From the NCBI RefSeq assembly GCF_900324465.2, contig NC_046626.1, positions 18,119,459 through 18,183,458 of the forward strand: a stretch of DNA of 64,000 nt, given 5' to 3'. This stretch comes from Anabas testudineus (lineage: Eukaryota; Chordata; Actinopteri; Anabantiformes; Anabantidae). The position numbers and the translations under genes were made by a program. The notes beneath the pieces were generated by a model, which saw only the letters and a list, made by a program, of their open reading frames with translations, was not told where the DNA came from and did no database searches. Below, one piece after another: positions 26,001-35,964 of this stretch (positions are counted from its first letter, which is position 1; the number at the start of each line of letters is the position of its first letter).

Positions 26001-27567
26001 CAGTTCTCAAACTGTTCTGTATCTTAAAACTCACATCAGAAGATATAGAAGCACGCAGCATACAGTACTTTCAGTCATTAGCTATTATAATCATGAAACT
26101 GGAATTCAATTATAGTTTTTGTGACGTAAGGAAAATTCAATGAACAAGTTTCTGTTTACTGCACTTTCCAGGCACCTTTTTGTCTATCTAAGAAATGTCA
26201 ACATCTCAAATGTATGAAATTGAACATCAGGTAACAGAATTTGTTATTGCGTGCTAATTGATCCGTCTTTTCCTTCTGTTTTCAGTTTGCCATGGGCCCC
26301 AAAAATAGCATAGAGTCGTCTTTCAGCTCAGTCGCCCTCAAGAGTGACGAGGCAATGAAAAAATGCCGGATAACAGCTGCAACTCTAGACAAAGGTACAA
26401 ACTGATTCAGTTCGTGCTCTTTTCTGGAAGTGTCATCTTAGAGGAATACCTGCGATATATTTATACTAAAGACTGTAAAATTCAGTATTTTATTTATTTA
26501 TTTTGTGATTGTGTTGAATGTTCTTTCAGAGCTTGTCATGTTTGGAGACATGACGGGCAACATGTGGTTCAATCAGCCAACAGAACTTTCATCCTGGAGC
26601 AGAAGCCCTGTAAGAAATCCTTGATTCAAACAGTACACACAAGATGAGTGTATATTATTACTCTTCAGACAAAAACACAGCATCACATGGAACAAAAAAA
26701 CTTCACTGCAGTTGATACTCAATGTGCAATATGTCTAAAAATCATGTTTGTGACTGATTAAGTCCAAGTAAACATACACATTAGTGAACAAGTGAAACAA
26801 TTAGAATTTCCCAGAAGCTAAAGTGACATCATGAAATTGCTTGTTTTGTCAACACCAACAGTTCAAATTCTAACTGTACTGTACAAGCAGTTAATCTGAG
26901 GCAGGGCTGTACTTTGTAGTATTCCTAAAGACACTGATGATGTTTTACCCTCAGGCACACAGTGATATGATCAGTGTGCTGAAACTCACTGACAGCACCA
27001 TCATCTCAGCCTCCCACGATAGGACAGTGAAGCTGTGGGACAGAAACACCAAGAAACAGGTACATTACAGTCCTAAAACATCAGTGTGGTGTCAGAGAGG
27101 CACTGCTTATAAAGAAGACAAGTCAAATCTTGGCGTGGAAAATGTATCTGAGCATGTGGCTTCACAAACTAACGTGATCAGTAAACTGTAAACAGAACAG
27201 CTTCAATTCAGGGATGTTTGTTGGCTTCCTTGCATGAACTACTTACTTCTAATTGTTTGGCACCGCAGAAATTATTATACTATTAAATGTAAAATGTATG
27301 TATAATTTCATAAGCTCTTCCCTCATATAGAAGCCAGTGGAGTGCAGAAAAATCATGACCTCTACTTTAAAAACAGTTTCAACTATAGTTGGTATTAATC
27401 TGTCTTTAATTATCTGTTAATCAACTTTCTGCAACTCTTTTCTACAGGTGGGCATGTTTGTATGTGGAGGTCCTGTTCGGGTTTTGGAGGTAAACCCCCA
27501 AAACCCCAAAGAGCTGGTTTGTGGTGACGGACGGGGAAAACTCTACTTTCTCTCCTGGAAGAAATAA
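8033..27567 (+). CDS. tep1: TEP1, telomerase protein component 1 / vault RNA-binding protein (about 55 exons)
   Basis: Large RNA-binding scaffold found in telomerase and vault particles. About 55 coding exons sum to about 2,560 codons; human TEP1 has 2,627. Order: Ser-rich N terminus (exon 8033-8473), TROVE RNA-binding module (8937-14296), DUF4062 (15278-16282), NACHT NTPase (16468-17670), helical region (18038-20032), then at least 14 WD40 blades to the stop TAA at 27565-27567. Diagnostic stretches include VRRYFCAAVQLPSDWLEVV, VFISSTFRDMHAERD and GGPGEGKTVFM. The start is the ATG at 8033-8035 in the first exon showing this frame; an in-frame upstream ATG at 7985 lies before the acceptor. Exon phases agree throughout except around 18752-19119, where the frame is broken. 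An AATAAA follows at 27643. Identity is secure; whether the full-length protein is made is not. Confidence 0.93.
12205..12472 (+). mobile_element. Degenerate teleost tRNA-headed SINE-like repeat in a TEP1 intron
   Basis: The segment resembles a very common fish interspersed repeat: a decayed tRNA B-box-like start (GATTTGAATCCACAG), then a conserved body containing GGTACTCTGGCTTCCTCC, CCAAAGACATG, TTAATTGGTGACTCT and CCTGTGATAGACTGACAACC. It lies wholly in the intron between exons 11868-11946 and 12521-12713 and should not affect coding. The family name cannot be given without a repeat library. Confidence 0.65.
14180..14185 (+). terminator. tep1: Intronic AATAAA just after the TROVE exons of TEP1
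   Basis: A canonical polyadenylation hexamer sits about 80 bases into the 131-base intron 14100-14230, after an intron-retained TAG stop. If used, it would give a TROVE-only short TEP1. No sequence evidence shows that it is used. Confidence 0.35.
15278..17670 (+). other. tep1: TEP1 exons encoding DUF4062 and the NACHT NTPase
   Basis: DUF4062 exons: 15278-15569, 15716-15837, 15932-16045, 16165-16282 (VFISSTFRDMHAERD, LRWGVTEEES, NYPCEWGGV). NACHT exons: 16468-16650, 16730-16914, 17003-17144, 17311-17490, 17578-17670. The Walker A motif GGPGEGKTV is encoded near 16618-16645 (residue about 1,140). Walker B LLVDGVD is in exon 17003-17144 (residue about 1,230). Both motifs look intact, so nucleotide binding is plausible. 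The DUF4062-NACHT-WD40 order is the same as in mammalian TEP1. Confidence 0.9.
18752..19119 (+). other. tep1: TEP1 exon pair whose reading frame does not close
   Basis: The preceding exon (18302-18460) ends in phase 1 and the following good exon (19390-19504) starts in phase 0. Between them, 18752-18887 read from its best acceptor meets TAA in the incoming frame. A later acceptor (exon from about 18812) avoids the stop and gives EVKRAFEDYSS, but leaves in phase 2, while exon 19031-19119 needs phase 1 to read HLWALANPQG, which aligns with human QLWKTCDADASG. Other stretches that look like TEP1 appear in other frames (LVGHPHCHNTDDLLALTN; ILQLISGH). A lost copy of a 10-base tandem near 19036-19045 could explain part of it. 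Alternatives are assembly indels, unusual splicing or a damaged gene. Confidence 0.5.
20156..27567 (+). other. tep1: TEP1 exons encoding the WD40 repeat region
   Basis: Exons include 20156-20276, 20761-20885, 21008-21107, 21440-21595, 21780-21992, 22137-22193, 22399-22534, 22731-22982, 23073-23224, 23476-23583, 23705-23809, 24053-24182, 24292-24377, 24524-24650, 24841-24971, 25048-25169, 25546-25677, 25880-25976, 26286-26394, 26530-26609, 26955-27059, 27448-27567; all phases agree. Blade ends are visible: IEIWDIGNG, LKVWSSKKG, VIVWNWLQ, IRVWSVPTS, LRVWKKQG, LMVWDVSSS, LCVWDLQAG, LHVWNWETT, VLLWKPLQ, LRCWSWTTG, LELWRNSR, VKLWDRNTK. In human TEP1 this region forms beta-propellers that bind the vault shell. 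The last blade ends LYFLSWKK-stop. Confidence 0.9.
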
Positions 27568-28061
27568 TCTTAGATTTTTTACAAAACAGATCTAACCAAA
27601 GAGGGTATGAGGAATGTTTTGCTTCAAAGATAGTGACTGTGCAATAAATGGAAAAATAAGGTGAAATGTTTACATCACGTACAGGGTAAGCATCTGGCTT
27701 ATTAACGGTGTTGATGCTCTCCTTAATATCATGTTTACATGGGCCTTCATTTGGATGAAGAGAAACCTGTTAATGTGCCAAGCAAAAGTAAAAATGACAC
27801 ACACTACACACAAAGAATGATCAGTGCTTTAATAATTTAATAAGCTGTAATGAGAATCATAGCGAAAAACCAGGTTATGAAGCATTTGAAGTGGGAAAAT
27901 CTGTTTAAAAACCACAATGAGCTTCACATTGACAATAAAAGATGTGCCCTTGACTCTGTTCTGATTTGATGTTTTTGGAGGACTAAATGAGAAAAAGGCT
28001 ACAAACCTTATATGATGTTGATGTTTAATGCATTTGTCAGTGATAGATTGCTGATAGTATT
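27568..28061. other. TEP1 3'UTR and spacer to the U4 array
   Basis: About 490 bases between the TEP1 stop and the first array unit. A canonical AATAAA at 27643-27648 is the likely TEP1 polyadenylation signal. A second AATAAA occurs near 27935. The rest is AT-rich and I see no gene. The sequence is not repeated elsewhere in the window, so it is the unique left flank of the array. Confidence 0.7.
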
Positions 28062-28100
28062 TAGCTGTGCATTCTGGTGTGTTGCCTTTTCCTAACAACA

Positions 28101-28117
28101 AATACCCGAGGGGCGGG
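28101..28117 (+). promoter_or_regulatory. GC box in the U4 distal promoter (unit 1; repeated in every unit)
   Basis: A GGGGCGGGGC motif lies about 290 bases upstream of the U4 start and recurs at the same offset in all units. Sp1-type sites are usual in vertebrate snRNA distal sequence elements. A ZNF143/SPH-like match (reverse strand CACCAGAATGCACAGC) lies about 30 bases further upstream, and a CCAAT box (GGCCAATTTGCG) at about -125. No exact Oct-1 octamer was found; AATTTGCGT is one mismatch away. Confidence 0.45.
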
Positions 28118-28339
28118 GCGACATTTGTGCAGAGCAACAAAGCAGGGACAGGGTGGAGCTTAGGTGGAAGTGGAGGGTTTTGATGTCGAGTCTCATCTTA
28201 GCATAAGTTTAATAACGGAACTTTAAAAAGTGTCAGTCTAAAAGTAACAAATAGAAGCTTGGGTTAAGCTAAATGGCCAATTTGCGTATTATCCTGGGAT
28301 TCTGGCGTCACCACATAAACTTGCAGCTCAATAGCGTGT

Positions 28340-28360
28340 AAACCGTAACCTGGGGGTGTG
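28340..28360 (+). promoter_or_regulatory. PSE-like element of the U4 promoter (unit 1; repeated in every unit)
   Basis: AAACCGTAACCTGGGGGTGTG at about -60 to -40 resembles the vertebrate proximal sequence element of the human U6 gene (TTACCGTAACTTGAAAGT as I recall it), at about the expected distance. There is no TATA box between it and the start, which fits Pol II rather than Pol III transcription, as known for U4. It is unchanged even in the last, diverged unit. Confidence 0.6.
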
Positions 28361-28399
28361 CAGATCTTAGAGGCGCCTGCTGTGAAAGCGTTGCAAGTC

Positions 28400-28544
28400 A
28401 TTCTTGTGCAGTGGCAGTATCGTAGCCCATGAGGTTTATCCGAGGCGCGATTATTGCTAGTTGAAAACTTTACCCAATACCCCGCCTTGACGACTTGCAA
28501 TATAGTCGGCTATGGCAATTTTTGATGGTCTCCTTGTAGGCTGA
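28400..28544 (+). ncRNA. U4 spliceosomal snRNA, copy 1
   Basis: U4 pairs with U6 in the U4/U6.U5 tri-snRNP and is released at spliceosome activation. The 145-base copy carries the hallmark GCAGTGGCAGTATCGTAGCC, the 5' stem-loop with kink-turn (CATGAGG...CCGAGGC), the U6 stem I partner (TTGCTAGTTG), the central stem-loop (GACGACTTGC...GTCGG) and Sm site AATTTTTG. The first 12 bases (ATTCTTGTGCAG) can pair fully, with two wobbles, to canonical U6 CUGCGCAAGGAU. This edge copy differs from interior copies in the 3' stem-loop (CTCCTTGTAGG), which weakens that helix. Confidence 0.93.
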
Positions 28545-28760
28545 TATTTGTGTGAATGTAAACTTGCTGTTGCGTGATAGGTCTGTCACACCATGAAAAA
28601 CCTAGTTTCTTGTGTGGGACTTCAAGTTGGAAGTAAGATCTTGGCTGTTTTCTAAAGCTCATCCCAGTAGTTAAGCTTGCTTAAATAAGGAGAAGGCACC
28701 TTTTTTGTCCGACGTTTTGCTTTGCTGGCAATATGCTCCAATATCTGTGTGACGAGAGAG

Positions 28761-28799
28761 CTCCTGTAGTGGAGCCCCACTGTACAACGCTGCCAGGAG
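28761..28799 (+). other. Hairpin-forming segment in the array spacer (first instance)
   Basis: CTCCTG (28761-28766) is complementary to CAGGAG (28794-28799), enclosing AGTGG (28768-28772) paired with CCACT (28777-28781) around an AGCC loop. It recurs in every spacer. The left array boundary falls just beyond where it would be. I cannot match it to a known RNA; it could be a structured transcript, a processing signal or chance. Confidence 0.35.
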
Positions 28800-29141
28800 G
28801 GACTAGCTGTGCATTCTGGTGTGTTGCCTTTTCCTAACAACAAATACCCGAGGGGCGGGGCGACATTTGTGCAGAGCAACAAAGCAGGGACAGGGTGGAG
28901 CTTAGGTGGAAGTGGAGGGTTTTGATGTCGAGTCTCATCTTAGCATAAGTTTAATAACGGAACTTTAAAAAGTGTCAGTCTAAAAGTAACAAATAGAAGC
29001 TTGGGTTAAGCTAAATGGCCAATTTGCGTATTATCCTGGGATTCTGGCGTCACCACATAAACTTGCAGCTCAATAGCGTGTAAACCGTAACCTGGGGGTG
29101 TGCAGATCTTAGAGGCGCCTGCTGTGAAAGCGTTGCAAGTC

Positions 29142-29286
29142 ATTCTTGTGCAGTGGCAGTATCGTAGCCCATGAGGTTTATCCGAGGCGCGATTATTGCT
29201 AGTTGAAAACTTTACCCAATACCCCGCCTTGACGACTTGCAATATAGTCGGCTATGGCAATTTTTGATGGTCTCCGTGGAGGCTGA
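29142..29286 (+). ncRNA. U4 spliceosomal snRNA, copy 2
   Basis: Consensus array copy: 5' stem-loop, U6-pairing stems and Sm site AATTTTTG intact. Its 3' stem-loop GGTCTCCGTGGAGGCT folds as a short hairpin. Confidence 0.96.
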
Positions 29287-29883
29287 TATTTGTGTGAATG
29301 TAAAATTGCTGTTGCGTGATAGGTCTGTCACACCATGAAAAACCTAGTTTCTTGTGTGGGACTTCAAGTTGGAAGTAAGATCTTGGCCGTTTTCTAAAGC
29401 TCATCCCAGTAGTTAAGCTTGCTTAAATAAGGAGAAGGCACCTTTTTTGTCCGACGTTTTGCTTTGCTGGCAATATGCTCCAATATCTGTGTGACGAGAG
29501 AGCTCCTGTAGTGGAGCCCCACTGTACAACGCTGCCAGGAGGGACTAGCTGTGCATTCTGGTGTGTTGCCTTTTCCTAACAACAAATACCCGAGGGGCGG
29601 GGCGACATTTGTGCAGAGCAACAAAGCAGGGACAGGGTGGAGCTTAGGTGGAAGTGGAGGGTTTTGATGTCGAGTCTCATCTTAGCATAAGTTTAATAAC
29701 GGAACTTTAAAAAGTGTCAGTCTAAAAGTAACAAATAGAAGCTTGGGTTAAGCTAAATGGCCAATTTGCGTATTATCCTGGGATTCTGGCGTCACCACAT
29801 AAACTTGCAGCTCAATAGCGTGTAAACCGTAACCTGGGGGTGTGCAGATCTTAGAGGCGCCTGCTGTGAAAGCGTTGCAAGTC

Positions 29884-30028
29884 ATTCTTGTGCAGTGGCA
29901 GTATCGTAGCCCATGAGGTTTATCCGAGGCGCGATTATTGCTAGTTGAAAACTTTACCCAATACCCCGCCTTGACGACTTGCAATATAGTCGGCTATGGC
30001 AATTTTTGATGGTCTCCGTGGAGGCTGA
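29884..30028 (+). ncRNA. U4 spliceosomal snRNA, copy 3
   Basis: Looks identical by eye to copy 2 over the whole 145-base RNA. Same upstream PSE-like and CCAAT elements. Confidence 0.96.
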
Positions 30029-30625
30029 TATTTGTGTGAATGTAAAATTGCTGTTGCGTGATAGGTCTGTCACACCATGAAAAACCTAGTTTCTTGTGTG
30101 GGACTTCAAGTTGGAAGTAAGATCTTGGCTGTTTTCTAAAGCTCATCCCAGTAGTTAAGCTTGCTTAAATAAGGAGAAGGCACCTTTTTTGTCCGACGTT
30201 TTGCTTTGCTGGCAATATGCTCCAATATCTGTGTGACGAGAGAGCTCCTGTAGTGGAGCCCCACTGTACAACGCTGCCAGGAGGGACTAGCTGTGCATTC
30301 TGGTGTGTTGCCTTTTCCTAACAACAAATACCCGAGGGGCGGGGCGACATTTGTGCAGAGCAACAAAGCAGGGACAGGGTGGAGCTTAGGTGGAAGTGGA
30401 GGGTTTTGATGTCGAGTCTCATCTTAGCATAAGTTTAATAACGGAACTTTAAAAAGTGTCAGTCTAAAAGTAACAAATAGAAGCTTGGGTTAAGCTAAAT
30501 GGCCAATTTGCGTATTATCCTGGGATTCTGGCGTCACCACATAAACTTGCAGCTCAATAGCGTGTAAACCGTAACCTGGGGGTGTGCAGATCTTAGAGGC
30601 GCCTGCTGTGAAAGCGTTGCAAGTC

Positions 30626-30770
30626 ATTCTTGTGCAGTGGCAGTATCGTAGCCCATGAGGTTTATCCGAGGCGCGATTATTGCTAGTTGAAAACTTTACC
30701 CAATACCCCGCCTTGACGACTTGCAATATAGTCGGCTATGGCAATTTTTGATGGTCTCCGTGGAGGCTGA
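30626..30770 (+). ncRNA. U4 spliceosomal snRNA, copy 4
   Basis: Looks identical by eye to the consensus copy. All U4 hallmarks and the Sm site are present. Confidence 0.96.
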
Positions 30771-31367
30771 TATTTGTGTGAATGTAAAATTGCTGTTGCG
30801 TGATAGGTCTGTCACACCATGAAAAACCTAGTTTCTTGTGTGGGACTTCAAGTTGGAAGTAAGATCTTGGCCGTTTTCTAAAGCTCATCCCAGTAGTTAA
30901 GCTTGCTTAAATAAGGAGAAGGCACCTTTTTTGTCCGACGTTTTGCTTTGCTGGCAATATGCTCCAATATCTGTGTGACGAGAGAGCTCCTGTAGTGGAG
31001 CCCCACTGTACAACGCTGCCAGGAGGGACTAGCTGTGCATTCTGGTGTGTTGCCTTTTCCTAACAACAAATACCCGAGGGGCGGGGCGACATTTGTGCAG
31101 AGCAACAAAGCAGGGACAGGGTGGAGCTTAGGTGGAAGTGGAGGGTTTTGATGTCGAGTCTCATCTTAGCATAAGTTTAATAACGGAACTTTAAAAAGTG
31201 TCAGTCTAAAAGTAACAAATAGAAGCTTGGGTTAAGCTAAATGGCCAATTTGCGTATTATCCTGGGATTCTGGCGTCACCACATAAACTTGCAGCTCAAT
31301 AGCGTGTAAACCGTAACCTGGGGGTGTGCAGATCTTAGAGGCGCCTGCTGTGAAAGCGTTGCAAGTC

Positions 31368-31512
31368 ATTCTTGTGCAGTGGCAGTATCGTAGCCCATGA
31401 GGTTTATCCGAGGCGCGATTATTGCTAGTTGAAAACTTTACCCAATACCCCGCCTTGACGACTTGCAATATAGTCGGCTATGGCAATTTTTGATGGTCTC
31501 CGTGGAGGCTGA
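31368..31512 (+). ncRNA. U4 spliceosomal snRNA, copy 5
   Basis: Looks identical by eye to the consensus copy. All U4 hallmarks and the Sm site are present. Confidence 0.96.
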
Positions 31513-32109
31513 TATTTGTGTGAATGTAAAATTGCTGTTGCGTGATAGGTCTGTCACACCATGAAAAACCTAGTTTCTTGTGTGGGACTTCAAGTTGGAA
31601 GTAAGATCTTGGCCGTTTTCTAAAGCTCATCCCAGTAGTTAAGCTTGCTTAAATAAGGAGAAGGCACCTTTTTTGTCCGACGTTTTGCTTTGCTGGCAAT
31701 ATGCTCCAATATCTGTGTGACGAGAGAGCTCCTGTAGTGGAGCCCCACTGTACAACGCTGCCAGGAGGGACTAGCTGTGCATTCTGGTGTGTTGCCTTTT
31801 CCTAACAACAAATACCCGAGGGGCGGGGCGACATTTGTGCAGAGCAACAAAGCAGGGACAGGGTGGAGCTTAGGTGGAAGTGGAGGGTTTTGATGTCGAG
31901 TCTCATCTTAGCATAAGTTTAATAACGGAACTTTAAAAAGTGTCAGTCTAAAAGTAACAAATAGAAGCTTGGGTTAAGCTAAATGGCCAATTTGCGTATT
32001 ATCCTGGGATTCTGGCGTCACCACATAAACTTGCAGCTCAATAGCGTGTAAACCGTAACCTGGGGGTGTGCAGATCTTAGAGGCGCCTGCTGTGAAAGCG
32101 TTGCAAGTC

Positions 32110-32254
32110 ATTCTTGTGCAGTGGCAGTATCGTAGCCCATGAGGTTTATCCGAGGCGCGATTATTGCTAGTTGAAAACTTTACCCAATACCCCGCCTTGA
32201 CGACTTGCAATATAGTCGGCTATGGCAATTTTTGATGGTCTCCGTGGAGGCTGA
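32110..32254 (+). ncRNA. U4 spliceosomal snRNA, copy 6
   Basis: Looks identical by eye to the consensus copy. All U4 hallmarks and the Sm site are present. Confidence 0.96.
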
Positions 32255-32851
32255 TATTTGTGTGAATGTAAAATTGCTGTTGCGTGATAGGTCTGTCACA
32301 CCATGAAAAACCTAGTTTCTTGTGTGGGACTTCAAGTTGGAAGTAAGATCTTGGCCGTTTTCTAAAGCTCATCCCAGTAGTTAAGCTTGCTTAAATAAGG
32401 AGAAGGCACCTTTTTTGTCCGACGTTTTGCTTTGCTGGCAATATGCTCCAATATCTGTGTGACGAGAGAGCTCCTGTAGTGGAGCCCCACTGTACAACGC
32501 TGCCAGGAGGGACTAGCTGTGCATTCTGGTGTGTTGCCTTTTCCTAACAACAAATACCCGAGGGGCGGGGCGACATTTGTGCAGAGCAACAAAGCAGGGA
32601 CAGGGTGGAGCTTAGGTGGAAGTGGAGGGTTTTGATGTCGAGTCTCATCTTAGCATAAGTTTAATAACGGAACTTTAAAAAGTGTCAGTCTAAAAGTAAC
32701 AAATAGAAGCTTGGGTTAAGCTAAATGGCCAATTTGCGTATTATCCTGGGATTCTGGCGTCACCACATAAACTTGCAGCTCAATAGCGTGTAAACCGTAA
32801 CCTGGGGGTGTGCAGATCTTAGAGGCGCCTGCTGTGAAAGCGTTGCAAGTC

Positions 32852-32996
32852 ATTCTTGTGCAGTGGCAGTATCGTAGCCCATGAGGTTTATCCGAGGCGC
32901 GATTATTGCTAGTTGAAAACTTTACCCAATACCCCGCCTTGACGACTTGCAATATAGTCGGCTATGGCAATTTTTGATGGTCTCCGTGGAGGCTGA
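32852..32996 (+). ncRNA. U4 spliceosomal snRNA, copy 7
   Basis: RNA region looks identical by eye to the consensus. The unit that follows carries one extra T (GGCCTGTTTTC), shifting later copies by one base. Confidence 0.96.
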
Positions 32997-33594
32997 TATT
33001 TGTGTGAATGTAAAATTGCTGTTGCGTGATAGGTCTGTCACACCATGAAAAACCTAGTTTCTTGTGTGGGACTTCAAGTTGGAAGTAAGATCTTGGCCTG
33101 TTTTCTAAAGCTCATCCCAGTAGTTAAGCTTGCTTAAATAAGGAGAAGGCACCTCTTTTGTCCGACGTTTTGCTTTGCTGGCAATATGCTCCAATATCTG
33201 TGTGACGAGAGAGCTCCTGTAGTGGAGCCCCACTGTACAACGCTGCCAGGAGGGACTAGCTGTGCATTCTGGTGTGTTGCCTTTTCCTAACAACAAATAC
33301 CCGAGGGGCGGGGCGACATTTGTGCAGAGCAACAAAGCAGGGACAGGGTGGAGCTTAGGTGGAAGTGGAGGGTTTTGATGTCGAGTCTCATCTTAGCATA
33401 AGTTTAATAACGGAACTTTAAAAAGTGTCAGTCTAAAAGTAACAAATAGAAGCTTGGGTTAAGCTAAATGCCCAATTTGCGTATTATCCTGGGATTCTGG
33501 CGTCACCACATAAACTTGCAGCTCAATAGCGTGTAAACCGTAACCTGGGGGTGTGCAGATCTTAGAGGCGCCTGCTGTGAAAGCATTGCAAGTC

Positions 33595-33739
33595 ATTCTT
33601 GTGCAGTGGCAGTATCGTAGCCCATGAGGTTTATCCGAGGCGCGATTATTGCTAGTTGAAAACTTTACCCAATACCCCGCCTTGACGACTTGCAATATAG
33701 TCGGCTATGGCAATTTTTGATAGTCTCTGTGGAGGCTGA
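33595..33739 (+). ncRNA. U4 spliceosomal snRNA, copy 8 (variant)
   Basis: Carries changes in the 3' stem-loop region (GATAGTCTCTGTGGAGG) and one upstream (AAGCATTGC for AAGCGTTGC). The Sm site and U6-pairing regions are unchanged, so it is probably still functional. Confidence 0.94.
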
Positions 33740-34336
33740 TATTTGTGTGAATGTAAAATTGCTGTTGCGTGATAGGTCTGTCACACCATGAAAAACCTAG
33801 TTTCTTGTGTGGGACTTCAAGTTGGAAGTAAGATCTTGGCCGTTTTCTAAAGCTCATCCCAGTAGTTAAGCTTGCTTAAATAAGGAGAAGGCACCTCTTT
33901 TGTCCGACGTTTTGCTTTGCTGGCAATATGCTCCAATATCTGTGTGACGAGAGAGCTCCTGTAGTGGAGCCCCACTGTACAACGCTGCCAGGAGGGACTA
34001 GCTGTGCATTCTGGTGTGTTGCCTTTTCCTAACAACAAATACCCGAGGGGCGGGGCGACATTTGTGCAGAGCAACAAAGCAGGGACAGGGTGGAGCTTAG
34101 GTGGAAGTGGAGGGTTTTGATGTCGAGTCTCATCTTAGCATAAGTTTAATAACGGAACTTTAAAAAGTGTCAGTCTAAAAGTAACAAATAGAAGCTTGGG
34201 TTAAGCTAAATGCCCAATTTGCGTATTATCCTGGGATTCTGGCGTCACCACATAAACTTGCAGCTCAATAGCGTGTAAACCGTAACCTGGGGGTGTGCAG
34301 ATCTTAGAGGCGCCTGCTGTGAAAGCGTTGCAAGTC

Positions 34337-34481
34337 ATTCTTGTGCAGTGGCAGTATCGTAGCCCATGAGGTTTATCCGAGGCGCGATTATTGCTAGTTG
34401 AAAACTTTACCCAATACCCCGCCTTGACGACTTGCAATATAGTCGGCTATGGCAATTTTTGATGGTCTCCGTGGAGGCTGA
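34337..34481 (+). ncRNA. U4 spliceosomal snRNA, copy 9
   Basis: RNA region is consensus. Its upstream region shares with copy 8 the variant AAATGCCCAATTT and the T-run variant CACCTCTTTT, marking a shared duplication or conversion event. Confidence 0.96.
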
Positions 34482-35077
34482 TATTTGTGTGAATGTAAAA
34501 TTGCTGTTGCGTGATAGGTCTGTCACACCATGAAAAACCTAGTTTCTTGTGTGGGACTTCAAGTTGGAAGTAAGATCTTGGCCGTTTTCTAAAGCTCATC
34601 CCAGTAGTTAAGCTTGCTTAAATAAGGAGAAGGCACCTTTTTGTCCGACGTTTTGCTTTGCTGGCAATATGCTCCAATATCTGTGTGACGAGAGAGCTCC
34701 TGTAGTGGAGCCCCACTGTACAACGCTGCCAGGAGGGACTAGCTGTGCATTCTGGTGTGTTGCCTTTTCCTAACAACAAATACCCGAGGGGCGGGGCGAC
34801 ATTTGTGCAGAGCAACAAAGCAGGGACAGGGTGGAGCTTAGGTGGAAGTGGAGGGTTTTGATGTCGAGTCTCATCTTAGCATAAGTTTAATAACGGAACT
34901 TTAAAAAGTGTCAGTCTAAAAGTAACAAATAGAAGCTTGGGTTAAGCTAAATGGCCAATTTGCGTATTATCCTGGGATTCTGGCGTCACCACATAAACTT
35001 GCAGCTCAATAGCGTGTAAACCGTAACCTGGGGGTGTGCAGATCTTAGAGGCGCCTGCTGTGAAAGCGTTGCAAGTC

Positions 35078-35222
35078 ATTCTTGTGCAGTGGCAGTATCG
35101 TAGCCCATGAGGTTTATCCGAGGCGCGATTATTGCTAGTTGAAAACTTTACCCAATACCCCGCCTTGACGACTTGCAATATAGTCGGCTATGGCAATTTT
35201 TGATGGTCTCCGTGGAGGCTGA
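35078..35222 (+). ncRNA. U4 spliceosomal snRNA, copy 10
   Basis: RNA region is consensus. The preceding spacer has a T-run one base shorter (CACCTTTTTG), making that period 741. Confidence 0.96.
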
Positions 35223-35819
35223 TATTTGTGTGAATGTAAAATTGCTGTTGCGTGATAGGTCTGTCACACCATGAAAAACCTAGTTTCTTGTGTGGGACTT
35301 CAAGTTGGAAGTAAGATCTTGGCCGTTTTCTAAAGCTCATCCCAGTAGTTAAGCTTGCTTAAATAAGGAGAAGGCACCTTTTTTGTCCGACGTTTTGCTT
35401 TGCTGGCAATATGCTCCAATATCTGTGTGACGAGAGAGCTCCTGTAGTGGAGCCCCACTGTACAACGCTGCCAGGAGGGACTAGCTGTGCATTCTGGTGT
35501 GTTGCCTTTTCCTAACAACAAATACCCGAGGGGCGGGGCGACATTTGTGCAGAGCAACAAAGCAGGGACAGGGTGGAGCTTAGGTGGAAGTGGAGGGTTT
35601 TGATGTCGAGTCTCATCTTAGCATAAGTTTAATAACGGAACTTTAAAAAGTGTCAGTCTAAAAGTAACAAATAGAAGCTTGGGTTAAGCTAAATGGCCAA
35701 TTTGCGTATTATCCTGGGATTCTGGCGTCACCACATAAACTTGCAGCTCAATAGCGTGTAAACCGTAACCTGGGGGTGTGCAGATCTTAGAGGCGCCTGC
35801 TGTGAAAGCGTTGCAAGTC

Positions 35820-35964
35820 ATTCTTGTGCAGTGGCAGTATCGTAGCCCATGAGGTTTATCCGAGGCGCGATTATTGCTAGTTGAAAACTTTACCCAATAC
35901 CCCGCCTTGACGACTTGCAATATAGTCGGCTATGGCAATTTTTGATGGTCTCCGTGGAGGCTGA
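35820..35964 (+). ncRNA. U4 spliceosomal snRNA, copy 11
   Basis: Looks identical by eye to the consensus copy. All U4 hallmarks and the Sm site are present. Confidence 0.96.

Noticed and set aside
28010-28056. Possible C/D snoRNA (ATGATGT ... CTGATAG) before the array
   Set aside because: The C box is imperfect, the length is too short and there is no closing terminal stem.
28545-28580. Canonical snRNA 3' box after U4
   Set aside because: Only a loose match (GTGTGAATGTAAA) to the vertebrate 3' box; not strong enough to call.
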